Positions 9,223 through 19,974 of a stretch of DNA of 64,000 nucleotides are shown here, piece after piece. Below the pieces are notes generated by a model, which saw only the letters and a list, made by a program, of their open reading frames with translations, searched no databases and was not told the origin of the DNA. The stretch spans positions 2,232,001 to 2,296,000 of the forward strand of contig NZ_CP012898.1 of the NCBI RefSeq assembly GCF_001310225.1, in the 5' to 3' direction. The position numbers were made by a program, and so were the translations under genes. Positions within the stretch are counted from its first letter, which is position 1. Every line of letters begins with the position of its first letter. This stretch comes from Pseudalgibacter alginicilyticus. GTDB lineage: Bacteria > Bacteroidota > Bacteroidia > Flavobacteriales > Flavobacteriaceae.

Positions 9223-10686
9223 TTACAAAGCAACCAAATCACCTGCTTCATCTTTAGTAGGTAAATCTGATTTACCCATCAAATAAATATCTACTTGGCG
9301 CGCAGCCTCTCTACCTTCAGAAATAGCCCAAACAATTAAGGACTGTCCACGACGCATATCACCAGCAGTAAAAATATTTGGCACATTGGTTTGATATTTA
9401 CCGTATTCAGCTTTATAGTTTGAACGGGCATCTTTTTCTAAGCCTAATTGGTCTGCAATGGTGCTTTCAGGCCCCGTAAAGCCTAATGCCAGCAATGCTA
9501 AATCACAAGGCCATGTTTTTTCTGTACCTTCAATTTCAATTAATTGCGGACGTTCACCTGGAACCATTTTCCATTCTACATTAACGGTTTTCAATGCTGT
9601 TAGCTTTCCATTTTCATCCGTTATAAATTCTTTGGTATTGATTAACCAATTTCTTTCAACGCCTTCTTCATGTGAAGAAGATGTTTTCAACTGTAATGGC
9701 CAAAAAGGCCATGGTGTTGTGGGAGAACGGTGTCCTGGAGGTTTGGGCATAATTTCAAAATTTACCACAGATTTAGCCCCTTGACGATTGGAAGTTCCAA
9801 CACAATCTGAACCAGTATCCCCACCTCCAATAACTATAACATGTTTATCTGTAGCTAAAACTTGGTTTTCTATAGTTTCTCCAAATACAACTTTGGTCTG
9901 TTGTGTTAAAAAATCCATAGCTTGAACCACACCATCTGCATCTATCCCAGGTGTTGGCAAACTTCTTCTTACCGTAGCTCCACCACATAGAACAACAGCA
10001 TCAAAATCTTTTAATTTTTCTACAGGATAATTTTCACCAACATTTACATTTACTTTAAAAGTAATCCCTTCAGCTTCTAAAATAGCTATACGACGGTCAA
10101 TCACGCCTTTTTCCATTTTGAAATTAGGAATCCCGTAACGCAATAGTCCACCAATAGCGTTGTCCCTTTCAAAAACTGTAACAGTATGTCCTGCTCTATT
10201 CAATTGTTGAGCAGCAGCCAAGCCAGCAGGTCCAGAACCTACAATAGCAATCGTTTTTCCTGTTCTAACCTTTGGCGGCTGAGGTTTAATCCAGCCTTCT
10301 TTAAAAGCCCGTTCTACAATCATCTTTTCTATGTTTTCAATAGAAACAGGATCCTCAATAATACCTAAAACACATGATTTTTCGCATGGCGCTGGACACA
10401 ATCTCCCAGTAAATTCAGGAAAATTATTCGTTGAATGTAGTAACCAAGAAGCTTTTTGCCATTCACCTTGATGTACCATGTGATTAAAATCTGGAATTAA
10501 ATTTCCAAGAGGACATCCACTATGACAAAAAGGAATACCACAATCCATACAACGAGACCCTTGCTTTGTAATTTCCTCCTCTTTTAAAGGTACTGTAAAT
10601 TCATTATAATGTTTTACACGGTCTACTACAGGCGTGTAACTTTCATCTTGTCTTTCAAATTCTTTAAATCCTGTTATTTTTCCCAT
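9223..10686 (-). CDS. gltD: glutamate synthase (NADPH), small subunit
   Basis: A 487-residue flavoprotein that passes electrons from NAD(P)H to the large subunit for glutamate formation from glutamine and 2-oxoglutarate. The N-terminal [4Fe-4S] cysteine groups are visible (CMDCGIPFCHSGCPLGN and CPAPCEKSC). They are followed by the FAD-binding IVGSGPAGLAAAQQL and the NADPH-binding VIGGGDTGSDCVG. The C-terminus has the FAD-contacting FTAGDMRRGQSLIVWAI. It lies 4 bp downstream of gltB, so the two subunits are co-expressed. Confidence 0.96.
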   Translation of the reverse strand: MGKITGFKEFERQDESYTPVVDRVKHYNEFTVPLKEEEITKQGSRCMDCGIPFCHSGCPLGNLIPDFNHMVHQGEWQKASWLLHSTNNFPEFTGRLCPAPCEKSCVLGIIEDPVSIENIEKMIVERAFKEGWIKPQPPKVRTGKTIAIVGSGPAGLAAAQQLNRAGHTVTVFERDNAIGGLLRYGIPNFKMEKGVIDRRIAILEAEGITFKVNVNVGENYPVEKLKDFDAVVLCGGATVRRSLPTPGIDADGVVQAMDFLTQQTKVVFGETIENQVLATDKHVIVIGGGDTGSDCVGTSNRQGAKSVVNFEIMPKPPGHRSPTTPWPFWPLQLKTSSSHEEGVERNWLINTKEFITDENGKLTALKTVNVEWKMVPGERPQLIEIEGTEKTWPCDLALLALGFTGPESTIADQLGLEKDARSNYKAEYGKYQTNVPNIFTAGDMRRGQSLIVWAISEGREAARQVDIYLMGKSDLPTKDEAGDLVAL

Positions 10687-10690
10687 GAAA

Positions 10691-13600
10691 CTATGCTATT
10701 GTTAATTCTTCTACCATTTGTTCTTCGGTTTCTAATCGCTTTAATGCTTTTTTGTATTCAATAGGCATTACTTTTACAAAATGACTTAAGCTATTATCCC
10801 AATCTTTAATAATTTCTTTTCCTCTATTACTATTTGTGTATAATACATGTTTTTGAATATACTTTTTCAAATCAGCAATATCCACGTCAGTCATATCCTC
10901 AAACTCAATGGTTTCTGTATTACACAGTCCATTTGTAAATTTGTTTTCTGGATCATAAACATAGGCAATACCACCACTCATTCCTGCAGCAAAATTTCTT
11001 CCTGTATTTCCTAACACGATTACTTTTCCTCCTGTCATATATTCACAACAATGATCTCCAACACCTTCTACAACAGTAATAGCACCAGAGTTACGCACTG
11101 CAAAACGCTCTCCAGCAATACCATTAAAATAGGCCTCACCTTGAACAGCACCAAATAAACATACATTTCCAACAATTATGTTATTTTCTGCTAAGAAATC
11201 TGCATCCGCAGGTTTTTTAACAATTAATTTAGCTCCAGACAATCCTTTACCAACATAATCATTGGTATTCCCTTCTACTGTAAAAGTTAAACCATGCGCT
11301 CCAAAAGCTCCAAAAGTTTGCCCTGCTGATCCCGTGAATTTAATATTCAAAGTGTCTTCTGGAAGTCCTAAATAACCATAAATTTTAGAAATTTCGTTAC
11401 TTACTATTGCACCAACAGAACGGTTGGTATTATTAATAGGGTATTCTAAATTAGTTTGTTCTTTTCTATATAAAGCTCTATGCGAATCTTTTAAAATTTC
11501 AAAATCCAATACATTTTCTAAATTATGATCTTGGTTTTCTGTATTCTTTTTAATTAACGTATCGTAAGCTGCTGGTCTATACAAAATGGATGACAAATCC
11601 AAACCTTTAGCTTTATAATGCTTTATGGCTTGATTGGCATTTATTTTGTGTGTTTGACCAATCATTTCATCCATAGTTCTAAATCCTAATTGTGCCATAA
11701 TACCTCTTAACTCTTCAGCTATATAATAGAAAAAGTTAATAACGTGCTCTGGCGTACCTTTAAAGTTTTTACGCAATTCTTTATCTTGAGTAGCTATACC
11801 AACAGGACAAGTATTCAAGTGACATTTACGCATCATAATACAACCTGAAGCTACTAAAGGCGCGGTTGCAAAACCAAATTCTTCAGCACCTAATAAACAA
11901 GCTATAGCAACATCACGACCTGTTTTTAACTGACCATCACATTCAACAACAATTCTACTTCTTAAATTATTTAACACCAACGTTTGTTGCGCTTCAGATA
12001 AACCAAGTTCCCATGGTAACCCCGCGTGTTTTAAAGACGTTAAAGGCGAAGCTCCTGTTCCTCCATCATAACCCGCTATCAATACCACATCAGCTTTTGC
12101 TTTAGCAACACCAGCAGCAATAGTTCCAACTCCTACTTCAGATACTAATTTAACATTGATTCTTGCATCGCGATTGGCATTTTTTAAATCAAAAATTAAT
12201 TGTGCTAAATCTTCAATTGAATAAATATCATGATGAGGTGGTGGTGAAATTAATCCTACAAAAGGTGTTGAGTTTCTGGCAGCCGCAATCCATGGCAATA
12301 CTTTTTCACCAGGCAATTGACCCCCTTCCCCAGGTTTTGCACCTTGAGCCATTTTTATTTGAATCTCTCGTGCGTTTGTTAAATAGTGTGATGTAACACC
12401 AAAACGCCCTGATGCAACTTGCTTAATTGCAGAGTTCCTACTATCTCCATTAATATCTGGCTGAAAACGTTTCCTATCTTCTCCTCCTTCACCGGAATTA
12501 GATTTACCGCCAATACGGTTCATAGCAATGGCTAAATTTTCATGTGCCTCTCTAGATATAGAGCCGTAAGACATCGCCCCTGTTTTAAAGCGCTTTACAA
12601 TTTCTGTCCATGGCTCTACATCTTCTAAAGGTATAGGATCCAAATTATCAAACTCAAATAAACCACGAATGGTCATTAAATTTTTAGATTGTTCATTAAT
12701 AGCTTTAGCATAAACATCATAACTTGCTTGGTCACTTAATCGAACTGCTTGTTGTAATTTTGCAACCGTAGTTGGATTAAACATGTGTCGCTCTCCATTA
12801 CGTCGCCATCTGTAATCACCACCAATATTTAAACCTAAACGTTTATCTATATATTTATCAGGATACGCGTATTTATAGCGCTCATTGATTTCTTTTTCTA
12901 TTTCATACAAACCAATACCTTCTATTCTTGAAGCTGTATAAGGGAAATATTTTTCAACAAATTGAGAATTAAAACCAACAATTTCAAAAATCTGAGACCC
13001 TCTATAAGAATGCAATGTAGAAATTCCAATTTTATTCATCACTTTTAAAATTCCTTTTCCTATAGCCTTATTGAAATTATCAACCGCTTTTTGCTCATCC
13101 ATTCCTGTTATGAACCCTTCTTTAACCTGCATTCTGATAATTTCGTTTACCATATATGGATTAATTGCACTAGCACCATAACCAAATAAAGTAGCAAAAT
13201 GATGTGGTTCGCGAGGTTCAGCAGATTCAATAATGATATCAAAATAAGAACGTTTGCGTAAACGATTTAGTTGATGATTTACATAAGAACAAGCTAACAA
13301 ACATGGAATAGGAGCAAACTCCTTATTAACACCCCTATCAGAAAGAATGATAATATTTGTTTTTCTATCTAAAGCTTTTTCTATTTGTTTGATGATATCT
13401 TCTAAAGCATCTTCTAAGCCATTAAGACCTTGTGATTTAGGATAAAGAATTTCAACAGTCTCTGCTTTAAACCCTTCAACACTAATACTTCTTACTTTTT
13501 CTAAATCCGCATTAGAAATCACAGGATTTTGAATGCGAAGCTTTCTACACTGTCTTTCTGAAATGCTAAAAATATTACGATCTTTTCCAAGATTCAAACT

Positions 13601-15202
13601 AATATCTGTAACAATTTCTTCACGAATACCATCTAAAGGCGGATTAGTTACTTGAGCAAACAATTGCTTGAAGTAGTTTGAAATAAGTTGTGGTCTATCA
13701 GACAAAACAGCTAACGGCGTATCTATTCCCATGGAGCCTAAAGCTTCCTTAGCAGTCTGTGCCATTGGTGTAATAACTTCCTGAATATCTTCAAAAGTAT
13801 AATTAAATAAACGCTGTCTTGTTTTAATATCTATCGTTTCAATAGGACAAGTTTCATTATTATAAGGAATATCTCTTAAGTGCAATCTGGTTTTATCCAA
13901 CCACTCTTTGTAAGGTCTTTCAGAAACAATTTTATTTTTAATCTCTTCGTCATTAATGATACGACCTTCATTCATATCTACTAAGAACATTTTTCCTGGC
14001 TCTAACCTACCATGACTCTTTACATCTTCTGAAGGAATATCTACAACTCCAATTTCAGAAGCCATAATAAGTTTGCCACTTTTAGTTACAGTATATCTTG
14101 AAGGTCTAAGTCCATTTCTGTCTAATAAAGCTCCAATATAATCTCCGTCAGTAAAAGGCACAGAAGCTGGACCATCCCATGGTTCCATGATACAAGCATT
14201 GTATTCATAAAATGCTTTGCGTTCTTCAGACATGGTTTTGTGTTTTTCCCATGCTTCAGGAATCATCATCATCATAATTTCAGGTAATGAACGTCCTGTA
14301 TGTGTTAATAATTCAACAACCATATCCATGGAAGCAGAATCTGATTTTCCAGGTAATATAATTGGGAATAATTTTTCAATTTGTGGACCAAAAACATCAC
14401 TTTTCATGATTTCTTCACGAACACGCATTCTACTTACATTACCACGTAAGGTGTTAATTTCACCATTTTGACACATATACCTAAATGGCTGTGCTAACTC
14501 CCACGTAGGCATAGTATTGGTAGAAAAACGTTGATGTACTAATGCTAAACGTGTAACCAAATCTGTTTGCTGCAAATCTGTATAATAGGGTCCAATGTCT
14601 TCCGGCATGATAATCCCTTTATATATGATAGTAGTATTTGATAAACTTGGTAGGTAAAAATAAGAACTTTCATGCATTTTTGAATTAGCAATGGTATGTT
14701 CAGTAATTTTACGAGCTGCATATAATTTAGCTTTAAATGTCTCTTCAGACATATCGTTAATTTTACCAATAAAAATTTGCTCAATATTAGGCTCTGAAGC
14801 TAATGCAATAGGTCCTAATTGTGAAGAATCAACAGGCACATTTCTCCATCCTAAAATATCAAGTCCCTGCACTTTAATTTCTTTTTCAAAAACCTCTTTA
14901 CAGAATTTATATTGATTTCTGTTTTTAGGCAAAAAAACCATACCTACAGCATACTCTCTTTGTGCAGGTATATCGAAATTACAAACTCTTTTAAAATAAT
15001 CGTGAGGGATGTCAATTAATAATCCAGCACCATCCCCTGTTTTTCCATCAGCACTTACACCTCCTCGGTGCTCCAACTTTACCAGAATTTCTAATGCATC
15101 GTGAATGATTTGATTGGTTTTTTCTCCTTTTAAATTACAGATAAAACCAGCACCACAATTTTCATGTTCAAATTCAGGTAAATACAATCCTTGTTTCTTC
15201 AT
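10691..15202 (-). CDS. gltB: glutamate synthase, large subunit
   Basis: The ATG at 15202 gives [20 protein letters not shown], with the N-terminal glutaminase nucleophile at Cys16 after a short propeptide. The ORF is open to 15274, but that extension is not family-like. The order is class II glutaminase domain, central domain, FMN/synthase domain with [11 protein letters not shown] and [11 protein letters not shown], the [3Fe-4S] cysteines in [12 protein letters not shown], and a C-terminal glycine-rich beta-helix ([20 protein letters not shown]). The product is 1503 residues, a normal length. It heads gltB-gltD and faces away from the porin/Amt genes, consistent with a nitrogen-assimilation block. 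Confidence 0.96.
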   Translation of the reverse strand: MKKQGLYLPEFEHENCGAGFICNLKGEKTNQIIHDALEILVKLEHRGGVSADGKTGDGAGLLIDIPHDYFKRVCNFDIPAQREYAVGMVFLPKNRNQYKFCKEVFEKEIKVQGLDILGWRNVPVDSSQLGPIALASEPNIEQIFIGKINDMSEETFKAKLYAARKITEHTIANSKMHESSYFYLPSLSNTTIIYKGIIMPEDIGPYYTDLQQTDLVTRLALVHQRFSTNTMPTWELAQPFRYMCQNGEINTLRGNVSRMRVREEIMKSDVFGPQIEKLFPIILPGKSDSASMDMVVELLTHTGRSLPEIMMMMIPEAWEKHKTMSEERKAFYEYNACIMEPWDGPASVPFTDGDYIGALLDRNGLRPSRYTVTKSGKLIMASEIGVVDIPSEDVKSHGRLEPGKMFLVDMNEGRIINDEEIKNKIVSERPYKEWLDKTRLHLRDIPYNNETCPIETIDIKTRQRLFNYTFEDIQEVITPMAQTAKEALGSMGIDTPLAVLSDRPQLISNYFKQLFAQVTNPPLDGIREEIVTDISLNLGKDRNIFSISERQCRKLRIQNPVISNADLEKVRSISVEGFKAETVEILYPKSQGLNGLEDALEDIIKQIEKALDRKTNIIILSDRGVNKEFAPIPCLLACSYVNHQLNRLRKRSYFDIIIESAEPREPHHFATLFGYGASAINPYMVNEIIRMQVKEGFITGMDEQKAVDNFNKAIGKGILKVMNKIGISTLHSYRGSQIFEIVGFNSQFVEKYFPYTASRIEGIGLYEIEKEINERYKYAYPDKYIDKRLGLNIGGDYRWRRNGERHMFNPTTVAKLQQAVRLSDQASYDVYAKAINEQSKNLMTIRGLFEFDNLDPIPLEDVEPWTEIVKRFKTGAMSYGSISREAHENLAIAMNRIGGKSNSGEGGEDRKRFQPDINGDSRNSAIKQVASGRFGVTSHYLTNAREIQIKMAQGAKPGEGGQLPGEKVLPWIAAARNSTPFVGLISPPPHHDIYSIEDLAQLIFDLKNANRDARINVKLVSEVGVGTIAAGVAKAKADVVLIAGYDGGTGASPLTSLKHAGLPWELGLSEAQQTLVLNNLRSRIVVECDGQLKTGRDVAIACLLGAEEFGFATAPLVASGCIMMRKCHLNTCPVGIATQDKELRKNFKGTPEHVINFFYYIAEELRGIMAQLGFRTMDEMIGQTHKINANQAIKHYKAKGLDLSSILYRPAAYDTLIKKNTENQDHNLENVLDFEILKDSHRALYRKEQTNLEYPINNTNRSVGAIVSNEISKIYGYLGLPEDTLNIKFTGSAGQTFGAFGAHGLTFTVEGNTNDYVGKGLSGAKLIVKKPADADFLAENNIIVGNVCLFGAVQGEAYFNGIAGERFAVRNSGAITVVEGVGDHCCEYMTGGKVIVLGNTGRNFAAGMSGGIAYVYDPENKFTNGLCNTETIEFEDMTDVDIADLKKYIQKHVLYTNSNRGKEIIKDWDNSLSHFVKVMPIEYKKALKRLETEEQMVEELTIA

Positions 15203-15518
15203 CTTAATCAACAAATTTTGGTTTAAAAATAGCGTCGAAAAACAAAGATATGGATTGATTTTAAAATTAAACAATGCTTAAAACATTATTTTGTTATTAA
15301 GCGAATTAATAGGACAAAACTGTATATATAATAATAATAGGAGCAATTATTAATAAATACTCAATACAAGAATCAACAACATTAAATAAATATATACTAA
15401 TTAATACTAATGAATACTTGTTTTTGCAGAAATAATAGCATAAAAATTACTTAAAAACTGACAATAATTCAAAAGCATTGATTGTTGATAAATCAAAAAA
15501 ACAAATATTTTACAACAT

Positions 15519-15537
15519 ACCCTTAAAAAAATAGGGT
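15519..15537. promoter_or_regulatory. putative operator 1 (ACCC-N11-GGGT) upstream of the porin gene
   Basis: Palindromic half-sites ACCC (15519-15522) and GGGT (15534-15537) separated by 11 A-rich bases. The same geometry recurs 53 bp downstream. This is probably a binding site for a dimeric regulator, and the regulator is unknown. Confidence 0.4.
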
Positions 15538-15571
15538 TAAAAAATAAAATATCAATAAAAATTATAAAGAT

Positions 15572-15590
15572 ACCCCTCTTTTTTAAGGGT
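15572..15590. promoter_or_regulatory. putative operator 2 (ACCC-N11-GGGT) upstream of the porin gene
   Basis: Half-sites ACCC (15572-15575) and GGGT (15587-15590) with an 11-base spacer, identical in geometry to the upstream copy and about five helical turns from it. It ends 79 bp before the porin ATG. Confidence 0.4.
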
Positions 15591-15669
15591 GTTAATTCTT
15601 TTTGATATAGTTTTACGTTGTCTTAAGGAAATTAATAATTTAAAAACAAGAACTTAAAAACAATCAATT

Positions 15670-16671
15670 ATGAAAAAACTAATTACACTTTCAATGCTTT
15701 TTGCAGCAACAGCAATATTTGCTCAGGAAGAAACATCAAAACTATCAATTAGCGGTAGCGTAGACGCTTACTACCAAACATATTTAACAGCTCCAGATGA
15801 TGCTGGTACAGCTTTTGGAACTGCATTTGCTGGACAAACTGGATTTGCTACTGGTATGGGCAATGTAATTATTAGTTATGAAGGAGCAAAAACAGGAGTA
15901 GTACTTGATTTAGTAACAGGCGCAAGAGGAGCTAGTGCCACTTTTAGTTCTGATATTCAAGATGGTATTTTAAATCAAGCATATGTTTACTGGAATGTAT
16001 CTGAAAGTACAACACTAACAATGGGTAGATTTAATACTTTTTTAGGATATGAAGTTATAGCTCCAGCAGCAAATTTTAACTATAGCACATCTTATTTGTT
16101 TTCTAGCGGACCTTTCTCTCATGTTGGATTAAAAGCAGATTTTGCTTTATCTGATGATTTTAGCTTAATGTTAGCTATTATGAATCCTTGGGATACTAAT
16201 GATATTTCTACAACTGGCGAATATTCACTTGGCGCACAATTAGGTTACTCAGGTCAATTTCTTAACTTCTACTACGATAGCGGAAACAATGGCGGTTTAG
16301 GTTTTGAAGTAGATTATACAGGTGGTTTTGACCTTTCAGATAGCTTCTTTATGGGAATTAATGCAGCATATAATGATAATGATGGTTCTGGTTTCTACGG
16401 TGCAGCGTTATATCCACAATATGCCACTTCTGATGCATTCTCTTTAGGTTTAAGAGGGGAATTTTACGGTCTTCACGGTGATGCTAATCCAGCAGAAGAA
16501 AGTGTTTTAGCACTTACTTTAACAGGAAGTTTAGTTGTAGATAACAATTTAATCATTAAGCCAGAGATTAGATTAGACTCTTGGAGTGATAACATGCCAT
16601 ACGTTGATAGCGACGGTGCAGCATCTGACAATCTTGCAGCATTTACTTTAGCAGCTATTTACTCATTCTAA
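15670..16671 (+). CDS. outer-membrane beta-barrel porin associated with ammonium transport
   Basis: A 333-residue protein with a cleavable signal (MKKLITLSMLFAATAIFAQ). It has many alternating Gly/aromatic beta-strands and a C-terminal strand AAFTLAAIYSF ending in Phe, as outer-membrane barrels do. It resembles the OmpL-like beta-barrel porin-2 group. It sits 101 bp upstream of an ammonium transporter gene, so a role in letting small nitrogen compounds cross the outer membrane is inferred. A hairpin lies in the gap before amt. Confidence 0.75.
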   Translation: MKKLITLSMLFAATAIFAQEETSKLSISGSVDAYYQTYLTAPDDAGTAFGTAFAGQTGFATGMGNVIISYEGAKTGVVLDLVTGARGASATFSSDIQDGILNQAYVYWNVSESTTLTMGRFNTFLGYEVIAPAANFNYSTSYLFSSGPFSHVGLKADFALSDDFSLMLAIMNPWDTNDISTTGEYSLGAQLGYSGQFLNFYYDSGNNGGLGFEVDYTGGFDLSDSFFMGINAAYNDNDGSGFYGAALYPQYATSDAFSLGLRGEFYGLHGDANPAEESVLALTLTGSLVVDNNLIIKPEIRLDSWSDNMPYVDSDGAASDNLAAFTLAAIYSF

Positions 16672-16703
16672 TTTTAGAATGTACAATTAAAAATCAGAGA
16701 ATG

Positions 16704-16733
16704 AAGCAAGTTCTCTAACTATGAAACTTGCTT
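16704..16733 (+). terminator. intercistronic hairpin between the porin and amt genes
   Basis: Stem AAGCAAGTT (16704-16712) pairs with AACTTGCTT (16725-16733) across a 12-nt loop. The T-tail is short, so it may be a leaky terminator or an mRNA-stability element giving more porin than transporter. Confidence 0.45.
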
Positions 16734-16772
16734 TATTCTATCTAATATTAACTAACCCTTAAATTTATAAAT

Positions 16773-18059
16773 ATGTCTATATTAAATATGCCCCTTATTA
16801 TTCAAGACACCGCCGCAATAGAAGGCGACATGGGAATGCTGTGGATGCTTATCTCTGGTATCTTAGTATTCTTCATGCAAGCAGGATTTTTCTTAGTAGA
16901 GTCTGGAATGACAGATTCGAAAAATGCTGTAAACATAGCAATGAAAAATTTCTTGGACATAGCAGTTGGCTCTTTGGCTTTCTGGTTCGTGGGATATTCT
17001 TTAATGTATGGCGCTGATGCCTCTGGAGGTGGTTTCTTCCACTGGGGTGGGTTTATATTTTCTCAAGGTGCTGCCGATTTATTCTTTCAAACAGTATTTG
17101 CCGCTACTGCTGCAACCATTGTATCGGGAGCTATTGCAGGAAGAACCAAATACACAACCTATGCCATTTTTAGCATTGTATTAACTGCTTTTATATATCC
17201 TATCTCTGGTGGATGGGAATGGAATGGCGGTTGGTTAAATGCTGAATGGATGCCTGCTGAGTTTATCGATTTTGCTGGATCATCCATTGTTCACTCTGTA
17301 GGTGGATGGGCTGCACTTGTTGCTGCATGGATGGTAGGTCCTAGAATTGGAAAATTCTTAAATGGAAAACCAGTTGAAATGCATGGTCATAACCAAATGT
17401 ATGCTACTTTAGGTGTTTTCATCTTATGGTTAGGATGGTTTGGTTTTAACGGTGGTTCTCAATTAGCTTGGGGTGGTGATGATGCCACTGCGGCTTCACA
17501 AGTCGTTTTAGTTACTAACTTAGCTGCTGCCGCAGGTACTTTAAGTGCTTTATTATTCACTTGGTTTAAAAATGGAAAACCTAATTTAGCAATGACTTTA
17601 AATGGAGCTCTTGCTGGTCTTGTTAGTATTACTGCTGGATGTGGTAATATGAGCGAAGGCGGTGCAGTATTAGCTGGTTTAATTGGTGGTATTTTAGTGG
17701 TTTTATCAATTGGGTTTATAGAAAAAACTTTAAAAATTGATGATGCAGTTGGTGCTATTTCCGTACACGGAGTTGCTGGTGTATGGGGAACTTTAGTTAT
17801 CGGACTTTGGGGTATTGATGGTGATGCAGGAATTGGTATCTTTAACGGTGGTGGAGCTGCACAATTAGGAGCTCAAGCCATTGGAGTTATAGCTTATGCT
17901 GTATGGGCACTTGTTATGTCTTTTATATTCTTATTTATTATCAAGAAATCTTGTGGTGGTTTAAGAGTTACTGAAGCAGAAGAAATAGCAGGTCTTGATA
18001 TCTCTGAACATGGCAGTTTAGCTTACCCTGGTAAAAGACAAAGAGAAATTGAAGATTAA
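16773..18059 (+). CDS. amtB: ammonium transporter (first copy)
   Basis: A 428-residue Amt/Rh family channel of the inner membrane with about eleven hydrophobic segments. The pore twin-histidine signature is present: His174 in SSIVHSVGGWAA and the second His in GAISVHGVAGVWG. The cytoplasmic C-terminal tail (ITEAEEIAGLD-like region, then ISEHGSLAYPG) is the part that P-II proteins and Amt gating use. It is followed by a terminator and then by a P-II gene, the usual partner. Confidence 0.95.
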   Translation: MSILNMPLIIQDTAAIEGDMGMLWMLISGILVFFMQAGFFLVESGMTDSKNAVNIAMKNFLDIAVGSLAFWFVGYSLMYGADASGGGFFHWGGFIFSQGAADLFFQTVFAATAATIVSGAIAGRTKYTTYAIFSIVLTAFIYPISGGWEWNGGWLNAEWMPAEFIDFAGSSIVHSVGGWAALVAAWMVGPRIGKFLNGKPVEMHGHNQMYATLGVFILWLGWFGFNGGSQLAWGGDDATAASQVVLVTNLAAAAGTLSALLFTWFKNGKPNLAMTLNGALAGLVSITAGCGNMSEGGAVLAGLIGGILVVLSIGFIEKTLKIDDAVGAISVHGVAGVWGTLVIGLWGIDGDAGIGIFNGGGAAQLGAQAIGVIAYAVWALVMSFIFLFIIKKSCGGLRVTEAEEIAGLDISEHGSLAYPGKRQREIED

Positions 18060-18150
18060 TTAATTTTTCTAACAAGAAAAATTAATTATAAAGTATTCAG
18101 ATTTTAGAATTAAAAACATTGAAATATTTAGTTTATTAAAGTGTTAACAT

Positions 18151-18186
18151 AAAAAAGGATGCCTTATTAGTAGGGCGTCCTTTTTT
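18151..18186 (+). terminator. terminator after the first amt gene
   Basis: Stem AAAAAAGGATGCC (18151-18163) pairs with GGCGTCCTTTTTT (18174-18186), with one G-U pair, and ends in a six-T run. It separates amtB from the P-II gene, which therefore has its own promoter. Confidence 0.85.
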
Positions 18187-18210
18187 ATTATTATTTTTAA
18201 ACAAACAGAA

Positions 18211-18260
18211 ACCCCAATAAAACCCCAATAAAACCCTAAATATTACCCTAAATATTACCC
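18211..18260 (+). repeat. tandem ACCC repeat array upstream of the first P-II gene
   Basis: Five direct copies of ACCC start at 18211, 18222, 18233, 18245 and 18257, at spacings of 11, 11, 12 and 12 bp. The first two units read ACCCCAATAAA and the last two ACCCTAAATATT. The copies would lie on one face of the DNA helix. The array lies between the amtB terminator and the P-II start, so it is a candidate regulator-binding array. Confidence 0.55.
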
Positions 18261-18300
18261 TAAATATTTTAAAATCTAACTATTAAAATTAAATAACATT

Positions 18301-18642
18301 ATGAAAAAAATTGAAGCAATTATTAGAAAATCCAAGTATCGTGTGGTAAAAGAAGCCTTACATGAAGTTGGGGTAAACTTTTTCTCTTATTGGGATGTAA
18401 CAGGAATTGGAAATGAAAAAGAAGGCCATGTATATAGAGGTGTTTCTTATAGTACCAGTGATATTCAAAGACGATACCTTTCAATAGTAGTGAACGATAG
18501 TTTTGCAGAAGCTACTATACAAGCAATAATTAGCTCTGCAGGAACTGGAGAAGTTGGAGATGGTAAAGTATTTGTATCAGATGTCATAGATGCTTACAGA
18601 ATACGAACAGGAAATAATGGTGGGGACACGCTAAACAAATAA
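18301..18642 (+). CDS. P-II family nitrogen regulator (first copy)
   Basis: A 113-residue trimeric signal protein that senses ATP/ADP and 2-oxoglutarate and gates Amt. The start MKKIEAIIRKSKY is typical. The T-loop keeps YRGVSY, aligned with the uridylylated YRGAEY of E. coli GlnB. The rest of the loop (STSDIQRRYLSIVV) differs strongly from the enterobacterial one but has the same length. The B-loop reads GTGEVGDGKVFV. It lies 23 bp upstream of the second amt gene, so the two are co-transcribed. Confidence 0.93.
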   Translation: MKKIEAIIRKSKYRVVKEALHEVGVNFFSYWDVTGIGNEKEGHVYRGVSYSTSDIQRRYLSIVVNDSFAEATIQAIISSAGTGEVGDGKVFVSDVIDAYRIRTGNNGGDTLNK

Positions 18643-18665
18643 ATTAAAAAACAAACAAAAAAATT

Positions 18666-19895
18666 ATGGAATTATTAACAATAAATAATGTATGGATGAT
18701 GATCTGTACAGCATTGGTTTTCTTCATGCACTTAGGCTTTGCTTTTTTAGAAATAGGCTTAACAAGACAAAAGAATACTTTAAACATTCTTTTTAAGAAC
18801 ATTTTTATTATTACTGTAGGATTACTACTATACTGCCTTGTAGGCTTTAATTTAATGTACCCTGGTTTTGAAGAAGGTTCAGCTGGAATATTTGGATTTG
18901 CAGGATTTGGTCTTGACGCAGTAGCGGCAACCGATTTAACTTATAGCGAAGGTTATACTTACTGGACAGATTTCTTATTTCAAGGTATGTTTGCTGCCAC
19001 TGCCGCAACAATTGTTTCTGGAGCAGTTGCTGAACGTATCAAAATTGGACCTTTTATGATTTTTACCGTACTATACGTAGGGATTATCTATCCACTTGCA
19101 GGTTCATGGAAGTGGGGAGGCGGTTTTTTAGACATGAGAGAAACTCCTTTTTATGACTTTGCTGGATCAACATTAGTACACTCTGTTGGAGGTTGGGCTG
19201 CCTTAGTTGCTGTTTGGCTGTTAGGGTCACGTATTGGTAAATTCAAAGACGGGAAACCTCAAGCTATTCCTGGTCACAACATACCATTAGCTACAGCTGG
19301 TGTAATAATCCTTTGGTTAGGATGGTTTGGTTTCAACGGTGGCTCTGTACTATCTGCTGACCCTGCATTAACGTCATTAACATTAGTAACTACTTGCTTA
19401 GCAGCAGCAGCTGGTGGCGTAGTAGCAGCAATTACCTCTACAATTATGTACAAAAATCTTGATTTAACCATGTTTTTAAATGGTATTTTAGGTGGTTTAG
19501 TAGGAATTACCGCAGGTGCAGACTTAATGGGACCAACAGATGCTATTTTAATAGGAGCTATTGCTGGTATAATTATTGTGTTTGCTGTTGCATTTATTGA
19601 TAAATTAAAATTAGACGATCCTGTTGGAGCTATTGCGGTACATTTAGCTTGCGGTATGTGGGGAACTTTAGCCGTTGGAATATTTGGTTCTTTGGCTGGA
19701 GGAGACCAATTAGTAAGTCAATTAGTTGGTATTGTTTCCTATGCAGCTATCTGCATAGTTTCATCTTTCTTGATTTTATTTGTATTGAAGAAAACTGTTG
19801 GAATCAGAGTTTCTGAAAAAGAAGAAATAGAAGGTTTAGATGCTCATGAACATGGAATGGATGCATATCCTGATTTCAGATTAAATGAACATTAA
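18666..19895 (+). CDS. ammonium transporter (second copy)
   Basis: A 409-residue Amt/Rh family channel with about eleven membrane segments. Twin histidines are in STLVHSVGGWAA and GAIAVHLACGMWG, and the tail EEIEGLDAHEHGMDAYP resembles that of the first copy. The two Amt proteins are clearly diverged from each other while their P-II partners are nearly alike, so the pair probably arose by an old tandem duplication. It lies 23 bp after the first P-II gene and ends at a strong terminator. Confidence 0.94.
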   Translation: MELLTINNVWMMICTALVFFMHLGFAFLEIGLTRQKNTLNILFKNIFIITVGLLLYCLVGFNLMYPGFEEGSAGIFGFAGFGLDAVAATDLTYSEGYTYWTDFLFQGMFAATAATIVSGAVAERIKIGPFMIFTVLYVGIIYPLAGSWKWGGGFLDMRETPFYDFAGSTLVHSVGGWAALVAVWLLGSRIGKFKDGKPQAIPGHNIPLATAGVIILWLGWFGFNGGSVLSADPALTSLTLVTTCLAAAAGGVVAAITSTIMYKNLDLTMFLNGILGGLVGITAGADLMGPTDAILIGAIAGIIIVFAVAFIDKLKLDDPVGAIAVHLACGMWGTLAVGIFGSLAGGDQLVSQLVGIVSYAAICIVSSFLILFVLKKTVGIRVSEKEEIEGLDAHEHGMDAYPDFRLNEH

Positions 19896-19911
19896 GATAT
19901 ATAATTAGATT

Positions 19912-19948
19912 AAAAAAAAGGAAGTCTACAATAGACTTCCTTTTTTTT
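19912..19948 (+). terminator. terminator after the second amt gene
   Basis: A perfect 17-bp stem (19912-19928 with 19932-19948) with a CAA loop and an eight-T run. Confidence 0.9.
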
Positions 19949-19974
19949 AGTATTAAAGTGAAGCTATTATTTTA

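Larger units (their letters stand above)
15203..15669. other. intergenic region between gltB and the porin gene
   Basis: A 467-bp AT-rich divergent promoter region with no convincing ORF. The only structured elements I see are two ACCC-N11-GGGT palindromes near the porin end, listed separately, and TTGTCTTAAG at 15618-15627 just before the porin start. The gltB-proximal half has no ACCC or GGGT motif. Confidence 0.6.

Noticed and set aside
15203-15274. 24-residue extension of GltB
   Set aside because: It places the glutaminase cysteine unusually far from the start and has no similarity; the ATG at 15202 fits the family.
18211-18260. CRISPR-like repeat at the P-II promoter
   Set aside because: Units are only 11-12 bp with no spacers of constant length, so it is a short tandem array, not CRISPR.
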